64,000 bases of DNA from Blepharisma japonicum (GCA_949751835.1 CATKHK010000033.1:310001-374000); one strand, 5' to 3'; positions 10,572 through 22,186 are shown, counted from the stretch's first letter. Numbers and translations: made by a program. The notes: generated by a model not told the origin, from the sequence alone.

Positions 10572-11654
10572 TTAATTCTCCAGAATACTATTAGCTCCCA
10601 GTATTCTACTACTCCATGATTGCAGCCTTCTCCATCTTGGAACATCAGGTAAGGCTTCAATTTTTTGTGTAGAGTCATTTTCTTGATTTGCTATTCTTGA
10701 AACTTTCGAAATTTGTGTCATAATTTGTGTAAGATCTTCTGAAAATGCTTTCATTTCAATCAAAAATTTTAAAATTTCATGAGCAGTCATCTCTGTGTTT
10801 TGCAAAAGCAGCAAATGCTTCACTCATGGGGTTATTGATAATTTTATAGAGCTTGCTAATGAAAATACATCCTCAACGAGCGTCTTTACTAGGGAAAGCG
10901 ATAATTCATTAGCTTTTAATAATTTAAATGCTGATTGGATAACGGCTTCAGGAAACTTTATTATTTTGCTTTGAAGTAGTAGAACTAGAATAGCCCATGG
11001 CTCTTCTTTCATTTTACCTCTTAATGATGCAACAAAATAAGCTATTTTGCTTCTAAACTGCGCCAAATCTCCAGTAAATGTGCTTTCTGCAAACTGCGCC
11101 AGCGAATAGTTGTCATCAGTCACTCTTGACCTTTTTTCAAACTTGTCTATTAGCCCTAATATTTTTTCTTCCTTTGTAATATAACTTTCATACTGCTTTT
11201 TTCAATAATTTTCTGTAAGCCATATATATAAGCAATCAAGTCCTCTTGCTAAGACATAAAGTTGAGGAAGCGATCCATGTGTGGCGTCATGTCTGAGGTC
11301 AACCAAAAACTCAGGCAATCCTATGTTTTTCGATCCCATTGATACTGATTTAGCAAATTTTGCATCTTGATTAAGGTCGCACAGCTGGTTCACTATTCTC
11401 GCAATACACATTCCTAATGAAAGCCTGGCCACTTCAGTTGTCACAGACAAAATTTCAGGGAAATTGCATGTTCCAGTTAATTCTTTGCAAACTTTCAAAA
11501 TCGATCTTGTTGCATCAACCCTCACTGGCAAGGGCATCCTTATAGCTCATATTTCAAGAATTTCAAGTGCTTTTTCTTTGTCTTCCTGCAAGAATTTTCA
11601 TGCTTTTAATCATTCATCTCAGTCTCTCCATGGCACTTTTTTAGGAGCTTCCAT
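10572..11654 (-). CDS. LAS1 pre-rRNA (ITS2) endoribonuclease
   Basis: A 360-residue LAS1 homologue, the HEPN-type nuclease that cuts ITS2 during large-subunit ribosome maturation. The N-terminus has the family signature VPWRDWDEW...ALEILEIWAIRMPLPVRVDATRSIL. The catalytic HEPN motif RHDATHG (Arg-x4-His) follows GLPEFLVDL, and then comes LDCLYIWLTENYW. The C-terminal RWRRLQSW block resembles the LAS1 tail. Six or more Trp are encoded by TGA, so the gene looks like fragments under the standard code. Here the Trp-rich N-terminus and the HEPN motif join cleanly in one frame. Its 5' end is 24 bp from the upstream COMM gene on the same strand. In other eukaryotes it pairs with Grc3/NOL9, which is not in this window. 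Confidence 0.9.
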
Positions 11655-11678
11655 GATTTTTATGATTAAATGGATTAA

Positions 11679-12200
11679 TTATACTTCTGCTAAGTTATCA
11701 AGCTGCTCTTTGATTTTTCCAAGCATTCCCAGCATAATTTCTACTCTTGATCTTGTTAGCTCAATTATTTCTTTTTTCCCTTCAATATTTAACTCCAATG
11801 ATGCCCTCGGAATTCGTGGTGTTTTTTCTAGCCCAGAGCTAGCTGTACGGATATCAATTCTCCAGTCATAAGAGGTCAACTTTGGCAAATTTGGCTGCTT
11901 GCTAACTTTTCTTAATTCATTTTCAAGCTCAAATAGCATGGAGTTTAGCAATTCCTTTAATTTTTCATGAAAATCAGCTGGATATTCAACACTCGACTCT
12001 TTCAAAAAGACAATTGTGAGGTTTGTAATTGCAGATAGCAAGGAATTAAATTCATTATCTGTGAGCTCCATACTGCTTTGAATTTCTTGCAATATTCTTG
12101 GGATTGGAGGAGTTTGGCTTGCAAGTCTCACAAGAGTTTTCACTTGATTTTTAGAAGTTGCCTTTAATAGGAAACGAAGTGATGAAAAATCAATCTCCAT
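11679..12200 (-). CDS. COMM domain-containing protein
   Basis: A 173-residue protein with an N-terminal helical bundle (residues about 1-100) and a C-terminal COMM domain. The COMM core is LTSYDWRIDIRTASS, then PRASLELNI, then a terminal helix (RSRVEIMLGMLGKIKEQL). Size and layout match the COMMD family of the Commander endosomal recycling complex. Which of the ten COMMDs it is cannot be told. It ends 24 bp before LAS1 begins, with both genes on the minus strand. Confidence 0.8.
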   Translation of the reverse strand: MEIDFSSLRFLLKATSKNQVKTLVRLASQTPPIPRILQEIQSSMELTDNEFNSLLSAITNLTIVFLKESSVEYPADFHEKLKELLNSMLFELENELRKVSKQPNLPKLTSYDWRIDIRTASSGLEKTPRIPRASLELNIEGKKEIIELTRSRVEIMLGMLGKIKEQLDNLAEV

Positions 12201-12364
12201 CTTCTTAATATGAGAGAAAATATTCGGTTTTATAGTAATATAGATCCCAGATAGATTTTTAGATTAATAATTATTATATATTTTTACAGATGCAAAAATC
12301 CTATGTAAGCTTATATTACAATGCTCTTATTGCATTAGTGCTATTCTATATTTTCAATAAAACT

Positions 12365-15151
12365 TTAGCAACTAGATCGCCTAACAGCAATTCTTCCACT
12401 TAAGAGCTTCTGAGATCTATCTTTGCTAGCTTTTCTTTTCGTTTTCTTTTTGATTTTGTTTTCAATTTCTTCTCATTTATTTGTTGGTGAACATTGAGGA
12501 GATAAAAATATTTTCCTCCTCTTTTCATAACCCCTTTTTGTTAAATATGAAGAAACTGTGCTTAACAAATTTTCAATTTGGCTGTTCGGATCCGAAAATT
12601 CTTGCTTAAGTCCCCAGAACTCATCTATCGAAGCATTTTGGCTCTGTAAACAATTTGTTGACTCTTGGCTTGCAGCAGATACTTTATTTGAAGCATATAT
12701 CGGCGATGAAACTGTTTTAATGCTTTCTTTTAAAAGCCTAGCTGAAGAAATAATGCTATTTGAAGCAGAATTTGATTGCGATTTCGCATGCTTAAATGAT
12801 TTTTTTTTACTTGTTACAGCTGTTTTACTTTTTATTGTTAAAGGAAAATTCCTTTTTTCAAAGCTTTCGATGCTGTAATTATTATTTTTTGTTTTTCTCG
12901 GATCTAAATTTATATCAATATGTAATATTTTCCCAGAAGTCAATGGTGAGCTGTATATTAGATCTTCGTTTAATTCTGGAGAATATACTTCTTCTAATTC
13001 TTCTGAAGAACTTAAAAGCGGAGATGTTATGTTTTCTTTATACTTCGTGTTAAAGAGCTCCATTCATCCAATCGGTAAAGGTTCAGAGCTGAAATAAGTG
13101 TCATCTGGCATATAAATTGATTTATATTTGGTAATATTGACAGGAAGTCTCCTGGGATTAACTGTATGATCTTTTGCTAAGCCAAAAACAAACTTTAAGC
13201 TCATAAAATGAGCTTGATGTGCAAACAAAGGAACTTCTCATAGCTGGGTAATTGAATCCTTTTCTTCCATTTCACATGAAAATAGCTTCAAAGGAGAAGA
13301 CTCACCAGTTGAAATTATCTTAGTTTTATTTTCTGTTATCATTATATTCATTATTTCTGAGCTGCTTAGAGCCTTGGCATGAGCTAAATCTTGTGTAAAA
13401 AAATAAAACAATCTCGTCCTTCTCATCCTCAATTTATTAGGCTTGTGGAATTTATGTGATAATTTTATAACGTGAGACTGCTCAAATATATTGAAATGGA
13501 GGTATAAATTTCGATTTTTTCAGCCTTTGAAGTTTGAATACTCAATGTTTTTTAAATATATTAAAACTCGCCATTGCATTGCAGAAGAAGGAAGAAACGG
13601 CGGATGCTCATATACTAGTTTCCTCGTCAAATCTTCAGGCTTAATTGAAATATTTAGCTTTTTTGCTAATTTTGTTTCAATTTCCATTAGCTCATATTCC
13701 TGAAGAACTAACAAGTGGCACATATTGCACACTCTGACTCAATGGCTTAAAAAATCAACAGCAAGAGGTCTTATGTGTGAAAGTTTCAAAGACTTCCTAC
13801 CTGATTTTCTTGTGTGTCTTTTGAAAAGTAAAAGCATTTTATAAGGTAAAACATGCTCAAGCTCAAACAGCTTGAAAGGAAGCAAGCACAATTTACAGTG
13901 CATTGAGCTCAGTCTTTGTTCTCTAATTTCTTCCATTTCGTCTCGAATAGCTTCAGGAGATTTCAGTTTTTCGTTTTCAATTCTTATTTCCCTAGATTTT
14001 AGTGCATTTTCGTCTAAATTGAATCCTTTGCAGCCAATAAATCAGCATGTCCCATCTTTATCTTTTATAAAATCAAGCACAATCTCAGTAATTCTAACTG
14101 CATATGCATTCTGTAAAAATTCCACAATTTGTTTTGCATTTTTTTCTAGGTCTAAAATAGCTTCTCCATGTATTGGATATATATCAATTCCATCAACTAT
14201 TTCACAGCACACAATTATCTTTGTTTGTGAGTATTTTTCCATAGCTCGATTACTGCTGGTTATATAGTATGCACAGGAAGCTTTATTGTCTTTATTTTTG
14301 TTATTGAAAAATAGTCTAATCACACTGGGTCGATCACTATAGCTTTTTAAATATTTTTGAACCATTGTTCCACTTAATAAGGTGCCTTTTAGTATCTTTT
14401 CAGAGAATTCAATAGAATTCAGAGGGTTAGCTTCCATTTCAGTAGGGCTGATTGGATGCCTTAAGACAGCTATAATTGCTAAAGGATCATCTATATTTCC
14501 TTTTAATGCAGCATGGACCTGAAACTTATTATAATCTTGAATTATTTTGACTTTTCCTGTTCCTTCGTCAGTATAAATTCAATAAGTCAGGGAGTCTGCA
14601 ATATAAAATGTTTCAGGAATTTTAATGTGGAGCAAAGAGCAAGGGAATTTGGGGTTAGTCAAAAGCGCTTCATAAAAATAAAACCCAGGCTTAAATGGAG
14701 ATGTGGTATATCTTGGGTCATTTGCTTCAAATTTGATTTTCTTAAAGGACTGCAAGTATTTTCTTTTGTAAAAAGCTTCTTGTTTTGCACGATACTCTTC
14801 TTGCCGTTTCATTTCTTGATCATATCTTTCATTGAGTTTTCTTTGCCGTTCTAATGCTTTTAATTTTTCAAGTTCAGCATTTTGCTTTGAATAATTATCT
14901 TTTCAAGTCTTTTTATTTAATTCTTCATGCTTTTTAAGACCAATGTGTGTAATTATATTTTCTGAGTTCATTTGCTTAACAAACATTTCTTCATACATAG
15001 GATTTTCATCGAGTCCTTGCTATATAAATTCTACCGGGATTGCAATTTCTTGCTTAGCTTCTGTTAAAAATACCTTTCCTGGAATGAGAGAGAATTGAGG
15101 AGATTGCTTAGTGGCAGAATTTAAATTGGATAAGTGACTAGTTGCATCCAT
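12365..15151 (-). CDS. Large conserved-looking protein, 923 aa, unknown function
   Basis: One gene is assembled across many TGA-Trp codons and one 15-nt intron (15020-15034). The frame is consistent end to end (924 codons including TAA). Residues about 65-125 form a charged coiled coil. The middle holds two globular blocks with a WFIGCKGF strand after EIVLDFIKDKDG. Next comes a Cys/His cluster (MHCKLC..., later VCNMCH) that could bind zinc. After it lies a beta-rich, C2-like stretch (LYLHFNIFEQSH..., FFTQDLAHA..., TGESSPLKLFSCEME...LWEVPLF). The last 200 residues are Ser-rich and disordered, with a very basic end. I do not recognise the family. A cilium or basal-body protein is plausible. Confidence 0.75.
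15020..15034 (-). other. 15-nt intron
   Basis: On the minus strand it reads GTAGAATTTATATAG, with A at position 10. It removes an in-frame TAG near the start of the 923-aa gene, between an AIP-encoding exon end and QGLDENP. Confidence 0.9.
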
Positions 15152-16209
15152 TTATATCAAGATTTTATAGTAACTTCTGAAAAATGAAATTAAATTTTAT
15201 TCTGACAAAGATTGGTGAAAATATTCAAATTGATTTCTAATTACTCTGAGTAATGAATTTTATAATGAATATTAAGCATATTGAATCCTTTGTAAATATC
15301 AAAAATGATGCATATAATTCTTGATTCTTTATTCAATCATAAAAGCTTTCTTGCTTTCTACTAAAAATAGAGTAGCCAATATTACATTATTCTTATAGTT
15401 TTCTTCTTAAATTCTTGGATATTTGAGAAAATGGAGAAATAAACTATCAATAGGATCAATATATGAAGCAAGCTAAAAAAGTTGTGCATGAAATCTCTAT
15501 GAAAACTCATATGCGACTTCAATTTCTTACTATTATAATCCTGCTGACAATTTTCTAAAAAAATAGCCTCGAAGAATTTAAATATCGATAAAATAATCTT
15601 ATGATTTTAAAAATTTCCTTTGACAAAAAAGCTTCAGAAATGCTCTTTAAAAACTTTCTGTTTTTTATAAAATTTTTTATGCTAATAGTAAAAAATTGTG
15701 TTAGTCTAAATAAGAAATGGCAATAACGTTCTTCACAAGCATAGAATTGTTAAATATGCAATCAAGTAAAGGTGAATGGAATCATATTTATATATTATCG
15801 AATAATACATTCTATAAAATTACCATAGTAATAGCTTCAGAATTTCTCTATAGAATCAAGCAATATTAGTTTGAGTATATATATCAAATAATACTTGCAC
15901 TGCTAAAATAGATATTAAAAATATCAAAATTAGAAAGTACACGTGAAATGATTCTTCATGTATATATAACTACTATTACATATTTTTATTGTGGAAATTA
16001 TTAAATATATTTTGAAATAGATTTGAGGCCGCTAAAGCTCACGTACTACACATTTAATTAAATTTTCTTAAAGAATCTACTATTTATCAGATATCTTTTA
16101 ATTCTTTTGTTTAGTTAGGTTAAAGACATTGAAATTAAATTAATTTGCTTTCAAAAATTTCTTGTGTATTTAAACTTTATATATATAAATTTATCTAAAT
16201 AAATATTGC
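15152..16209. other. Long intergenic region
   Basis: About 1 kb of AT-rich sequence between divergently transcribed genes, so it should hold two promoters. I see no ORF, tRNA or repeat that I can support. Confidence 0.5.
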
Positions 16210-17124
16210 ATGCACAGCATCAAGCATGGCCTATCCCTAAAGGAATTAAATCCAAGAGCAGTTCCTGAAGAGCAAGACATACCGTTAAGATTGAAAAAGC
16301 TTCTGGAAAGCAACAAGCCCAAGAAAAGCGCAGAATTGCCCAAAAAGTTTATACAGACACAAGTTAAGTCAGCGAAGCCACAAGAGGTGAAAAAGAGTGA
16401 AAAGCCAAAAGCGGAGAGCCCGAAGCAAGTGACTGATTTATATAAAAAGCAATTGGAATATTCTCGAAACTATGAAGCCTACATGAGTGAGTCGAAACAA
16501 GGGTTTACCAAAGATGATCTTTTTGATATCCCTAAGAAAAGCAGTGCCAATGTTCCTGAAAAGCCCAAACCCGACCCAAAGCCCCAAAAAGACGTGGATG
16601 CACTTATAGCCCTCGCAATTCAAAAGAAAAAGAAGCGGACCAATGAGAAAGGTATCAAATTAAAGCAAGGGCAAGGTCTTTTAAATGGCTACATGATTTG
16701 GTGTGCAAGATGCTCTAAAAACCATCCGAGTGATTTCCATCAGAAAGCAAAAGCAATTAAAAGCACATCTACCCCTGCTCTTCCTATAAAAAGGGATAGG
16801 CTTGAGGCGCCAATTATCAATAAGCAAAAAGCGAGCAGCCCAGTTGACGAGTATAGCTATGATGAGGAAGAAGAGTACGAAAATGAAGACGAGGAGTCTG
16901 ACTTGGATGGGTTTATTGAAAGAGACGACTATCAAAACAATGTGTCAAAAATCGTCAGAAAAATGTATAATTATGATCCAACTAAATATAGGGACATTGA
17001 TCGATTACCAACAAGAGACATGGAGGTCGGAGCAGAAAGGATATTTAGAGAAGAAGACTACAGTGCGAAAATTGGCAGATATGAAGATCGAAAAGAGTTT
17101 GAGAAGCTAAAACGAAGATATTAA
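16210..17124 (+). CDS. SPT2-like histone chaperone
   Basis: A 304-residue, highly charged protein. The N-terminal two thirds is Lys/Pro-rich and disordered. The C-terminal third matches the SPT2 domain: an acidic run (residues about 215-232), DLDGFIERDDYQNNVSKIVRKMYNYDPTKYRD, then a MEVG...REEDYSAKIGRYED helix and a basic end. SPT2 binds histones H3-H4 and acts in transcription through chromatin. A small CARC...H segment (about residues 162-175) is unusual. The gene uses only TGG for Trp. Confidence 0.82.
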   Translation: MHSIKHGLSLKELNPRAVPEEQDIPLRLKKLLESNKPKKSAELPKKFIQTQVKSAKPQEVKKSEKPKAESPKQVTDLYKKQLEYSRNYEAYMSESKQGFTKDDLFDIPKKSSANVPEKPKPDPKPQKDVDALIALAIQKKKKRTNEKGIKLKQGQGLLNGYMIWCARCSKNHPSDFHQKAKAIKSTSTPALPIKRDRLEAPIINKQKASSPVDEYSYDEEEEYENEDEESDLDGFIERDDYQNNVSKIVRKMYNYDPTKYRDIDRLPTRDMEVGAERIFREEDYSAKIGRYEDRKEFEKLKRRY

Positions 17125-17236
17125 TAAATTTAGATTGGACCTTATATTATCTTTAAATGGTTTGTTTTTATTTAAAATGATATGAATAGAGCTTACTTTT
17201 TCTTAAATGATTTGAGTTGTTTTTCTTATAATAATT

Positions 17237-17455
17237 ATGTCAGATCAAGGAACTACTAAAAATGAATATCTCAGCAAAGAAGAGTTAATTGATCGAATTT
17301 TGCAATTGCAAGAAACCTTGCAGGAATTAACTGGCCGAATCGAAAGTGTTAGAAATGAAAACCAAAGTCTCCATGATGAAAATGTTGTCTTAAAAGAATA
17401 CATTAACAATCTGATGGTCAAAGCAGGGAATCTTGGCTCAGAAAACCTCTCATAG
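17237..17455 (+). CDS. SCOC-like short coiled-coil protein
   Basis: A 72-residue protein that is almost entirely one coiled coil: ELIDRILQLQETLQELTGRI, then ESVRNENQSLHDENVVLKEYINNLM. This order and the ENxxLKxEN...YIxNLM signature match SCOC, a small Golgi/autophagy adaptor that binds Arl1-family GTPases and FEZ1. Length is typical of the conserved part of SCOC. It lies about 110 bp after the SPT2 gene on the same strand. ATG at 17237, stop TAG. Confidence 0.85.
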   Translation: MSDQGTTKNEYLSKEELIDRILQLQETLQELTGRIESVRNENQSLHDENVVLKEYINNLMVKAGNLGSENLS

Positions 17456-17694
17456 ATTGCTTTTATAATCTAATTTCAAATAATTGCATAAACTTTACTT
17501 ACTTAAAACTATTCGCTTTGATTAAAGGTATCTTAGGGAATTTCAAAGCATCAGATATTTTGTTTATTCTTAGAATTAAAAACTGAAAAAATGTTTAGAG
17601 AATGTTTAAGGGTTATTGCTCTTAATCACAATTAGGAATTATTTTGATTTATTCAGTGTTGGAAAATAGTTTATAGCATACTTAACAATATTCT

Positions 17695-18750
17695 TTATGG
17701 CGATATAGCCAACTCTGGTGAGCATTTGGCATCAGTGTTTTTTTCTTTCCTTCTTATTGATTTATTTTCTTGAAAATTAAAAAATTTCGAAAAACTTGAC
17801 TCTAGCCGAGACTTAATCATTTCTATTGAATAAGATTTTTCAAAAACTGATCCATCTATATTTAAATCGTTTTCTACAAGGAATCTCTTTGGAGGCTTTT
17901 TATTACAAAATACACTAAAACAATTAGCACAAAATCCTCTTAAAGCATAAGGGTTATACTTCGGCTTTATCCACGCTTTCTTGATAAATTCTTTAGATGT
18001 CTTTCCTATCAAAGCCAAATATGTATGAAAAAAAGTCAAGCCTATCACAAATCAGCCAACCTAAATAAAAAATACAAGCGACATATACATCAAAAGCACT
18101 ATGCTTCCACCAGCATTATCAATTGCCTTGGTAATTTGGTTTTTTATGCTCATATCTTTTGTATCATTCGAAATATCAATTAGATTTTTAACCACAAAAA
18201 TAAAATTAAAAATAATCAGTGCTGTTGAGAAATACAAAAATCCCAAAAATGTTTTATAATTTCTTTTCCCTATGCAATTTCCAAGCCAAGGGCAATGATG
18301 ATCGAATTTTTCTACACATAAATCACAATCAAAGCAGTGTGAAGCTCTGGGAGGCCTTAATATATAGCCTGAATAAGTTATACAGGTTTTGCAAAATTTC
18401 ATTTTGGTTAGTCTTCCACAAATTGGGATTTCAAAATATGAGCTATCCATAGGAGATGGTTTTGAAGGCTCTTTTTTTAGAGCTGTTGAGACAGTAGGAG
18501 ACCCTTTAGGCCCTCTTGCAAAAGGTGGAATTTGCTTGGCTAAATATCCTGGATCTGAAGTTGATGTAATAACCAAAAATGAAAGAGATCATATCATCAG
18601 TCATAAACTTATAACTGGAATTCAGCCGTCATTTTTATTAAATTTGTTTGCAGAGGTTGTCGCAAGAAATATAGCTTCAGGGCATAAAATCATAATAAAA
18701 GTAATTATGGCCCGATGGTAATTAGGACTAATTTAAATTTACCCGACCAT
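17695..18750 (-). CDS. DHHC palmitoyltransferase
   Basis: A protein S-acyltransferase with the cysteine-rich DHHC domain: CKTC...RPPRASHCFDCDLCVEKFDHHCPWLGNCIGKRNYKTF. Hydrophobic helices flank it on both sides, and a post-DHHC NPYALRGFCANCFSVFC block follows. Two 15-nt introns are needed (18061-18075 and 18728-18742), and three or more TGAs read as Trp. With both removed, the frame from ATG 18750 gives 341 residues. The true 5' end is uncertain. The same frame is open to 18801 and encodes IWSGNNKLICKGKIMVGPN, a segment conserved at the start of many DHHC enzymes, but no ATG precedes it before an in-frame TAA (18802-18804). Confidence 0.88.
18061..18075 (-). other. 15-nt intron
   Basis: On the minus strand it reads GTATTTTTTATTTAG, with A at position 10. 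Its removal deletes an in-frame TAG and joins MSL to VGWFVIGLTFF inside the last membrane helix of the DHHC enzyme. Confidence 0.93.
18728..18742 (-). other. 15-nt intron
   Basis: On the minus strand it reads GTAAATTTAAATTAG, with A at position 10. It splits a Gly codon so that MVG joins PNYHRAIITF, restoring the conserved GP(D/N) motif of DHHC enzymes. It contains in-frame stop codons. Confidence 0.88.
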
Positions 18751-18924
18751 TATCTTGCCTTTGCAGATAAGCTTGTTATTTCCAGACCAAATTTTATTTG
18801 ATTATACATTAATTTAATGAAAATGAAAATATTGTGCGAAGAATTTTTAATCAAAAGTACAAGAGATTTCTGGCATCTAAGAAGCTATTATATAAAAATA
18901 ATAATTACATATTTCAGTTCTTCA

Positions 18925-19866
18925 TTAGATGTTAAATGTTCTTGGACTTAAACTAAGCATATAGCTCGGACTTTCAAAAAGTATGTAAGAAACTGATGAT
19001 TTGCTCAATCCTTCGCCTGGACTTTGAATTTGGTCAAACTTTGCGGCACTTTCATATTTATCATTCAAAAAGCAAGGAGACAAAATCCTATTTCTTGGAG
19101 GTGATTCAGCAGGTGTAAACATAAGTGCTGTGTCTTCAATTACCGATAATTCGCTGTAGCTCGAATTCATCGGCGTGACTTCTATAATTTTTCTTCTCTT
19201 TTTCGGCAAAGGTGTTACTGATAAATTTTCTTTATCTCCTTCTAATATATAGCTATCCACTGAGTTCTGGTACCCTTGGATCGCATTTGTCAAAATTTGA
19301 TTGTGAGCTTGAATGCAAGGAACTTTGGGAAGATCTGAATTTTCATTGGTTGACTTCCTCCCTCTTTTTCTTTTGCCTCGTTCTTCTACTTGGTGAGTAG
19401 AGCACACATGTTTTGGGTCAGTATAAATATGGTCTCTGATAAGATTATTGTACCTTGTGTTGAATTCTGGAATTAGTTTTTTCATTGATGAATTTCAATG
19501 GTTTTTAATTGAATTGTCTGTCCTCCCTTTAAGAATTTTTGCGATTTCAGCCCATCGATTTCCCATCATCTTATGATAGAGAAATAAGAGTCATTCTTCG
19601 TCTTCAAGTCACTGGTCCTTTCGGATATTTGGGTTTAAATGGTTGTGTCATCTTTCTCTGCATTGCTTTCCAATTCTTCCAGGTAGACTTTTTGCAATGT
19701 GACTTCATTTTTGAGGGCCGTATTTATTAACCAATTTTATTACCATTAAATCCTCTTCAGTTGTCCAAGGACCAGTTTTTATTTCACTTGCTGCTGTGTC
19801 GTCGTAATTCCATGAATAATCTTTTGATTTGATTTTTCGGCTGCATCTTTCAACTGTAAGTGCCAT
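18925..19866 (-). CDS. R2R3-type MYB transcription factor
   Basis: A 313-residue protein with two MYB repeats at residues about 34-135. The regularly spaced tryptophans are visible only when TGA is read as Trp. The repeats read [51 protein letters not shown] and then [48 protein letters not shown]. Five of eight Trp here are TGA. The spacing and the recognition helices GKQCRERWHNHL and DNSIKNHWNS match c-Myb R2R3. After the DNA-binding region come a basic RGKRKRGRK stretch and a Ser/Pro-rich tail with TP and SP sites, likely for regulation. No R1 repeat is seen. Confidence 0.93.
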
Positions 19867-20392
19867 TTAAATTTAAATCATTTTCATATTGATTTAGATT
19901 TAAGATCGAGATCTGCAAAATTGATGCCAAATTTGAATTTAATCTATGAAAAATTATAATGATATTATTTGTTTTAAATTTTCATCATATAAATATGCTG
20001 CTATAATAAATTAATTAAAATCTTATTAATTTGACCCACAAGATTTTTTAGAAAACTCCAGAAGTTTATTTATTATTTTTTCAGGAATAAACATTTTATG
20101 ATGCTAACAGCTTATCCATTAAGAAATATGAATGACATTTTTATAAAATTTTAATCTGTTCTACTTATCAAAAATAAGTAAGATATTTATGGCTATTTCC
20201 ACCAATACTTATATAAGTTTTAGCTTGTATCTGGCTACTAATTTTTTAATATCATTTCATGAATATGGGTAGCTTCTTTTAATCTCCAATTCTAGTAAAT
20301 CTGTCGTCTTATGCTTATTCAGTAATTACAGAATTTTAAATTTTTATTACTTCCTATCTATCTAGTAAGACGATGGTTTAAAAAGAATCATT
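19867..20392. other. Intergenic promoter-side region
   Basis: About 525 bp of AT-rich DNA between the divergent MYB and AGC kinase genes. It presumably holds both promoters. I see no distinct motif. Confidence 0.5.
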
Positions 20393-22186
20393 ATGCAAAG
20401 CTTAAAATCACTCTTTGAAGCTCTAGTGAAAAAAAGTGTTGAAAATAGGCAAAGTATTGGCGAAGAAGATACGAAATCTTCTGAGAACCAGCCCTCGCCC
20501 TCTCCTATATTATTCGAGTCCGATATCCAAGACTCATTTTTAGGATCAATCAGCGAGGGAACTGAGTCGATGTTGGCTCAGAAAATTCCACCATCAGGTT
20601 TCCAGCTTGCTACTGTAATTCCTTCAACTCATTCTGATGTCATGAGTCATGCATTATATAAAGCTGCACAGCAGAACAAAGCAGAGCTGTGTGGCGAACT
20701 GCTACAGAAGTCTTTTTATGGAGATGCTCTGGCCAATGTTAATTTTAAAGACGAAAATAAAAACACTCCTTTGCATGTCGGGGCAAGCCAAGGGTATCTT
20801 AAAGTGTGTGAAGCTTTGCTAGACTATGGAGATTCTACCAATCTTGATGCAAAAAATATTGAAGAGAGAACTCCACTACACTTGGCTTGCAAATTCGGAC
20901 ACTTACAAGTGGTCCAACTTCTAGTCAGATCTGGTGCTGATATTGATACTCCTGATGAAGATGGAAATACTCCTTTGCATTTGGCATCAGAAAACGCAAA
21001 AACTGATGTGGTTTCTTGGCTTTTGACTAAGCATCCAAATTTATTTATTGAAAATAAATTTGAAAAAACACCAGCAGAGGTAGCAGGCACTGAAGAAACA
21101 AATGCCCTGTTTTTAAAATATTTAAACCGATCTCAGAATAGCACTTTTAGAGGTAACAGTCCAAGAGTCTGCATAAGAGAAATGAGCTTCTTTGAAGAAA
21201 TAAAAGAACCTTCAAGAGTTTACCCATTGGATTTTGAGATATTAACTGAATTAGGAAAAGGCAGTTTTGGAGAAGTTTATTTAGTCAGAAAATCTGATAG
21301 CTGCCAACTTTATGCAATGAAAGTCCTAAGAAAAGAAAAAATCATGGGACAAAATTTAATAAAATATGCAATGACAGAAAGACATGTTCTGAGTTATATT
21401 AATCACCCATTCATAGTATCGCTTAACTTCGCATTTCAAACTCCAGAAAAATTATTTCTAATACTAGACTACTGTTCTGGAGGAGACTTGAGCTCTCATT
21501 TAGCTCGAGAAAAACATTTCGACGAGTATAAAGCAAGAATTTATACATGCGAAATATTGCTCGCCTTAGAAGAATTGCATAGGCATGGAATAATTTTCAG
21601 AGATCTGAAGCCTGACAACATTGTGGTTGATGAAGATGGTCATGCTTTGTTGACGGATTTCGGGCTTTCGAAAGAAGGAATGTATGATGGCGACATGGCT
21701 AAAAGTTTTTGTGGCTCTTTGGCGTATTTAGCTCCTGAAATGATCAGAAGGCAAGGGCACGGAAAAACTGTTGATTGGTACCTGCTTGGGGTTTTGTTTT
21801 ATGAAATGGTGGTAGGAATTCCACCTTATTTTTCTAATAATAAAGAAGAGCTATTCAATAATATCCAGAAGGGTAAGCTAAAGCTTCCCTCAAGTTTATC
21901 GCTAGAAGCAAAGGATCTGATAATAGAAGTAAGATTTATTTAGCTATTACAAAGAGATCCATCTAAAAGACTAGGCGCAAAAAGAGATGCTGAGGAAATT
22001 AAAGCACATAAATTCTTTCAAGGAATCGATTGGGATAAAGTTATGAGGAAAGAGCTTAAGCCTCCTGTACCTCCTAAAAAATGCATTCCAGACCAAAGAA
22101 TTGAACCTCGACTTGTATACGGAGATTTGTCAAGATGTGAAGAAAGGTACAACAGGGTTTCTGGCTGGTCTTTTGTGTTGGAATAA
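20393..22186 (+). CDS. Ankyrin-repeat AGC-family protein kinase
   Basis: A 592-residue protein. Residues about 85-245 hold ankyrin repeats (NTPLHVGASQGYLKVCEALL, RTPLHLACKFGHLQVVQLLVRSGADI, NTPLHLASENAKTDVVSWLL). Residues about 281-545 form a complete AGC kinase: GKGSFGEVYL, AMKVLRKEK (Lys310), IIFRDLKPDN, DFGLSKEG, SFCGSLAYLAPEM and LLQRDPSKRLG. An AGC C-tail of about 55 residues follows. The activation segment FCGSLAYLAPE replaces the common FCGTPEYLAPE. One 15-nt intron (21929-21943) interrupts the kinase. Without its removal the domain would stop before the RDPSKRLG motif. Regulation through ankyrin-mediated targeting is an inference. Confidence 0.93.
21929..21943 (+). other. 15-nt intron
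   Basis: The sequence is GTAAGATTTATTTAG, with A at position 10. Splicing joins DLIIE to LLQRDPSKRLG, the expected kinase subdomain XI sequence. Confidence 0.95.
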
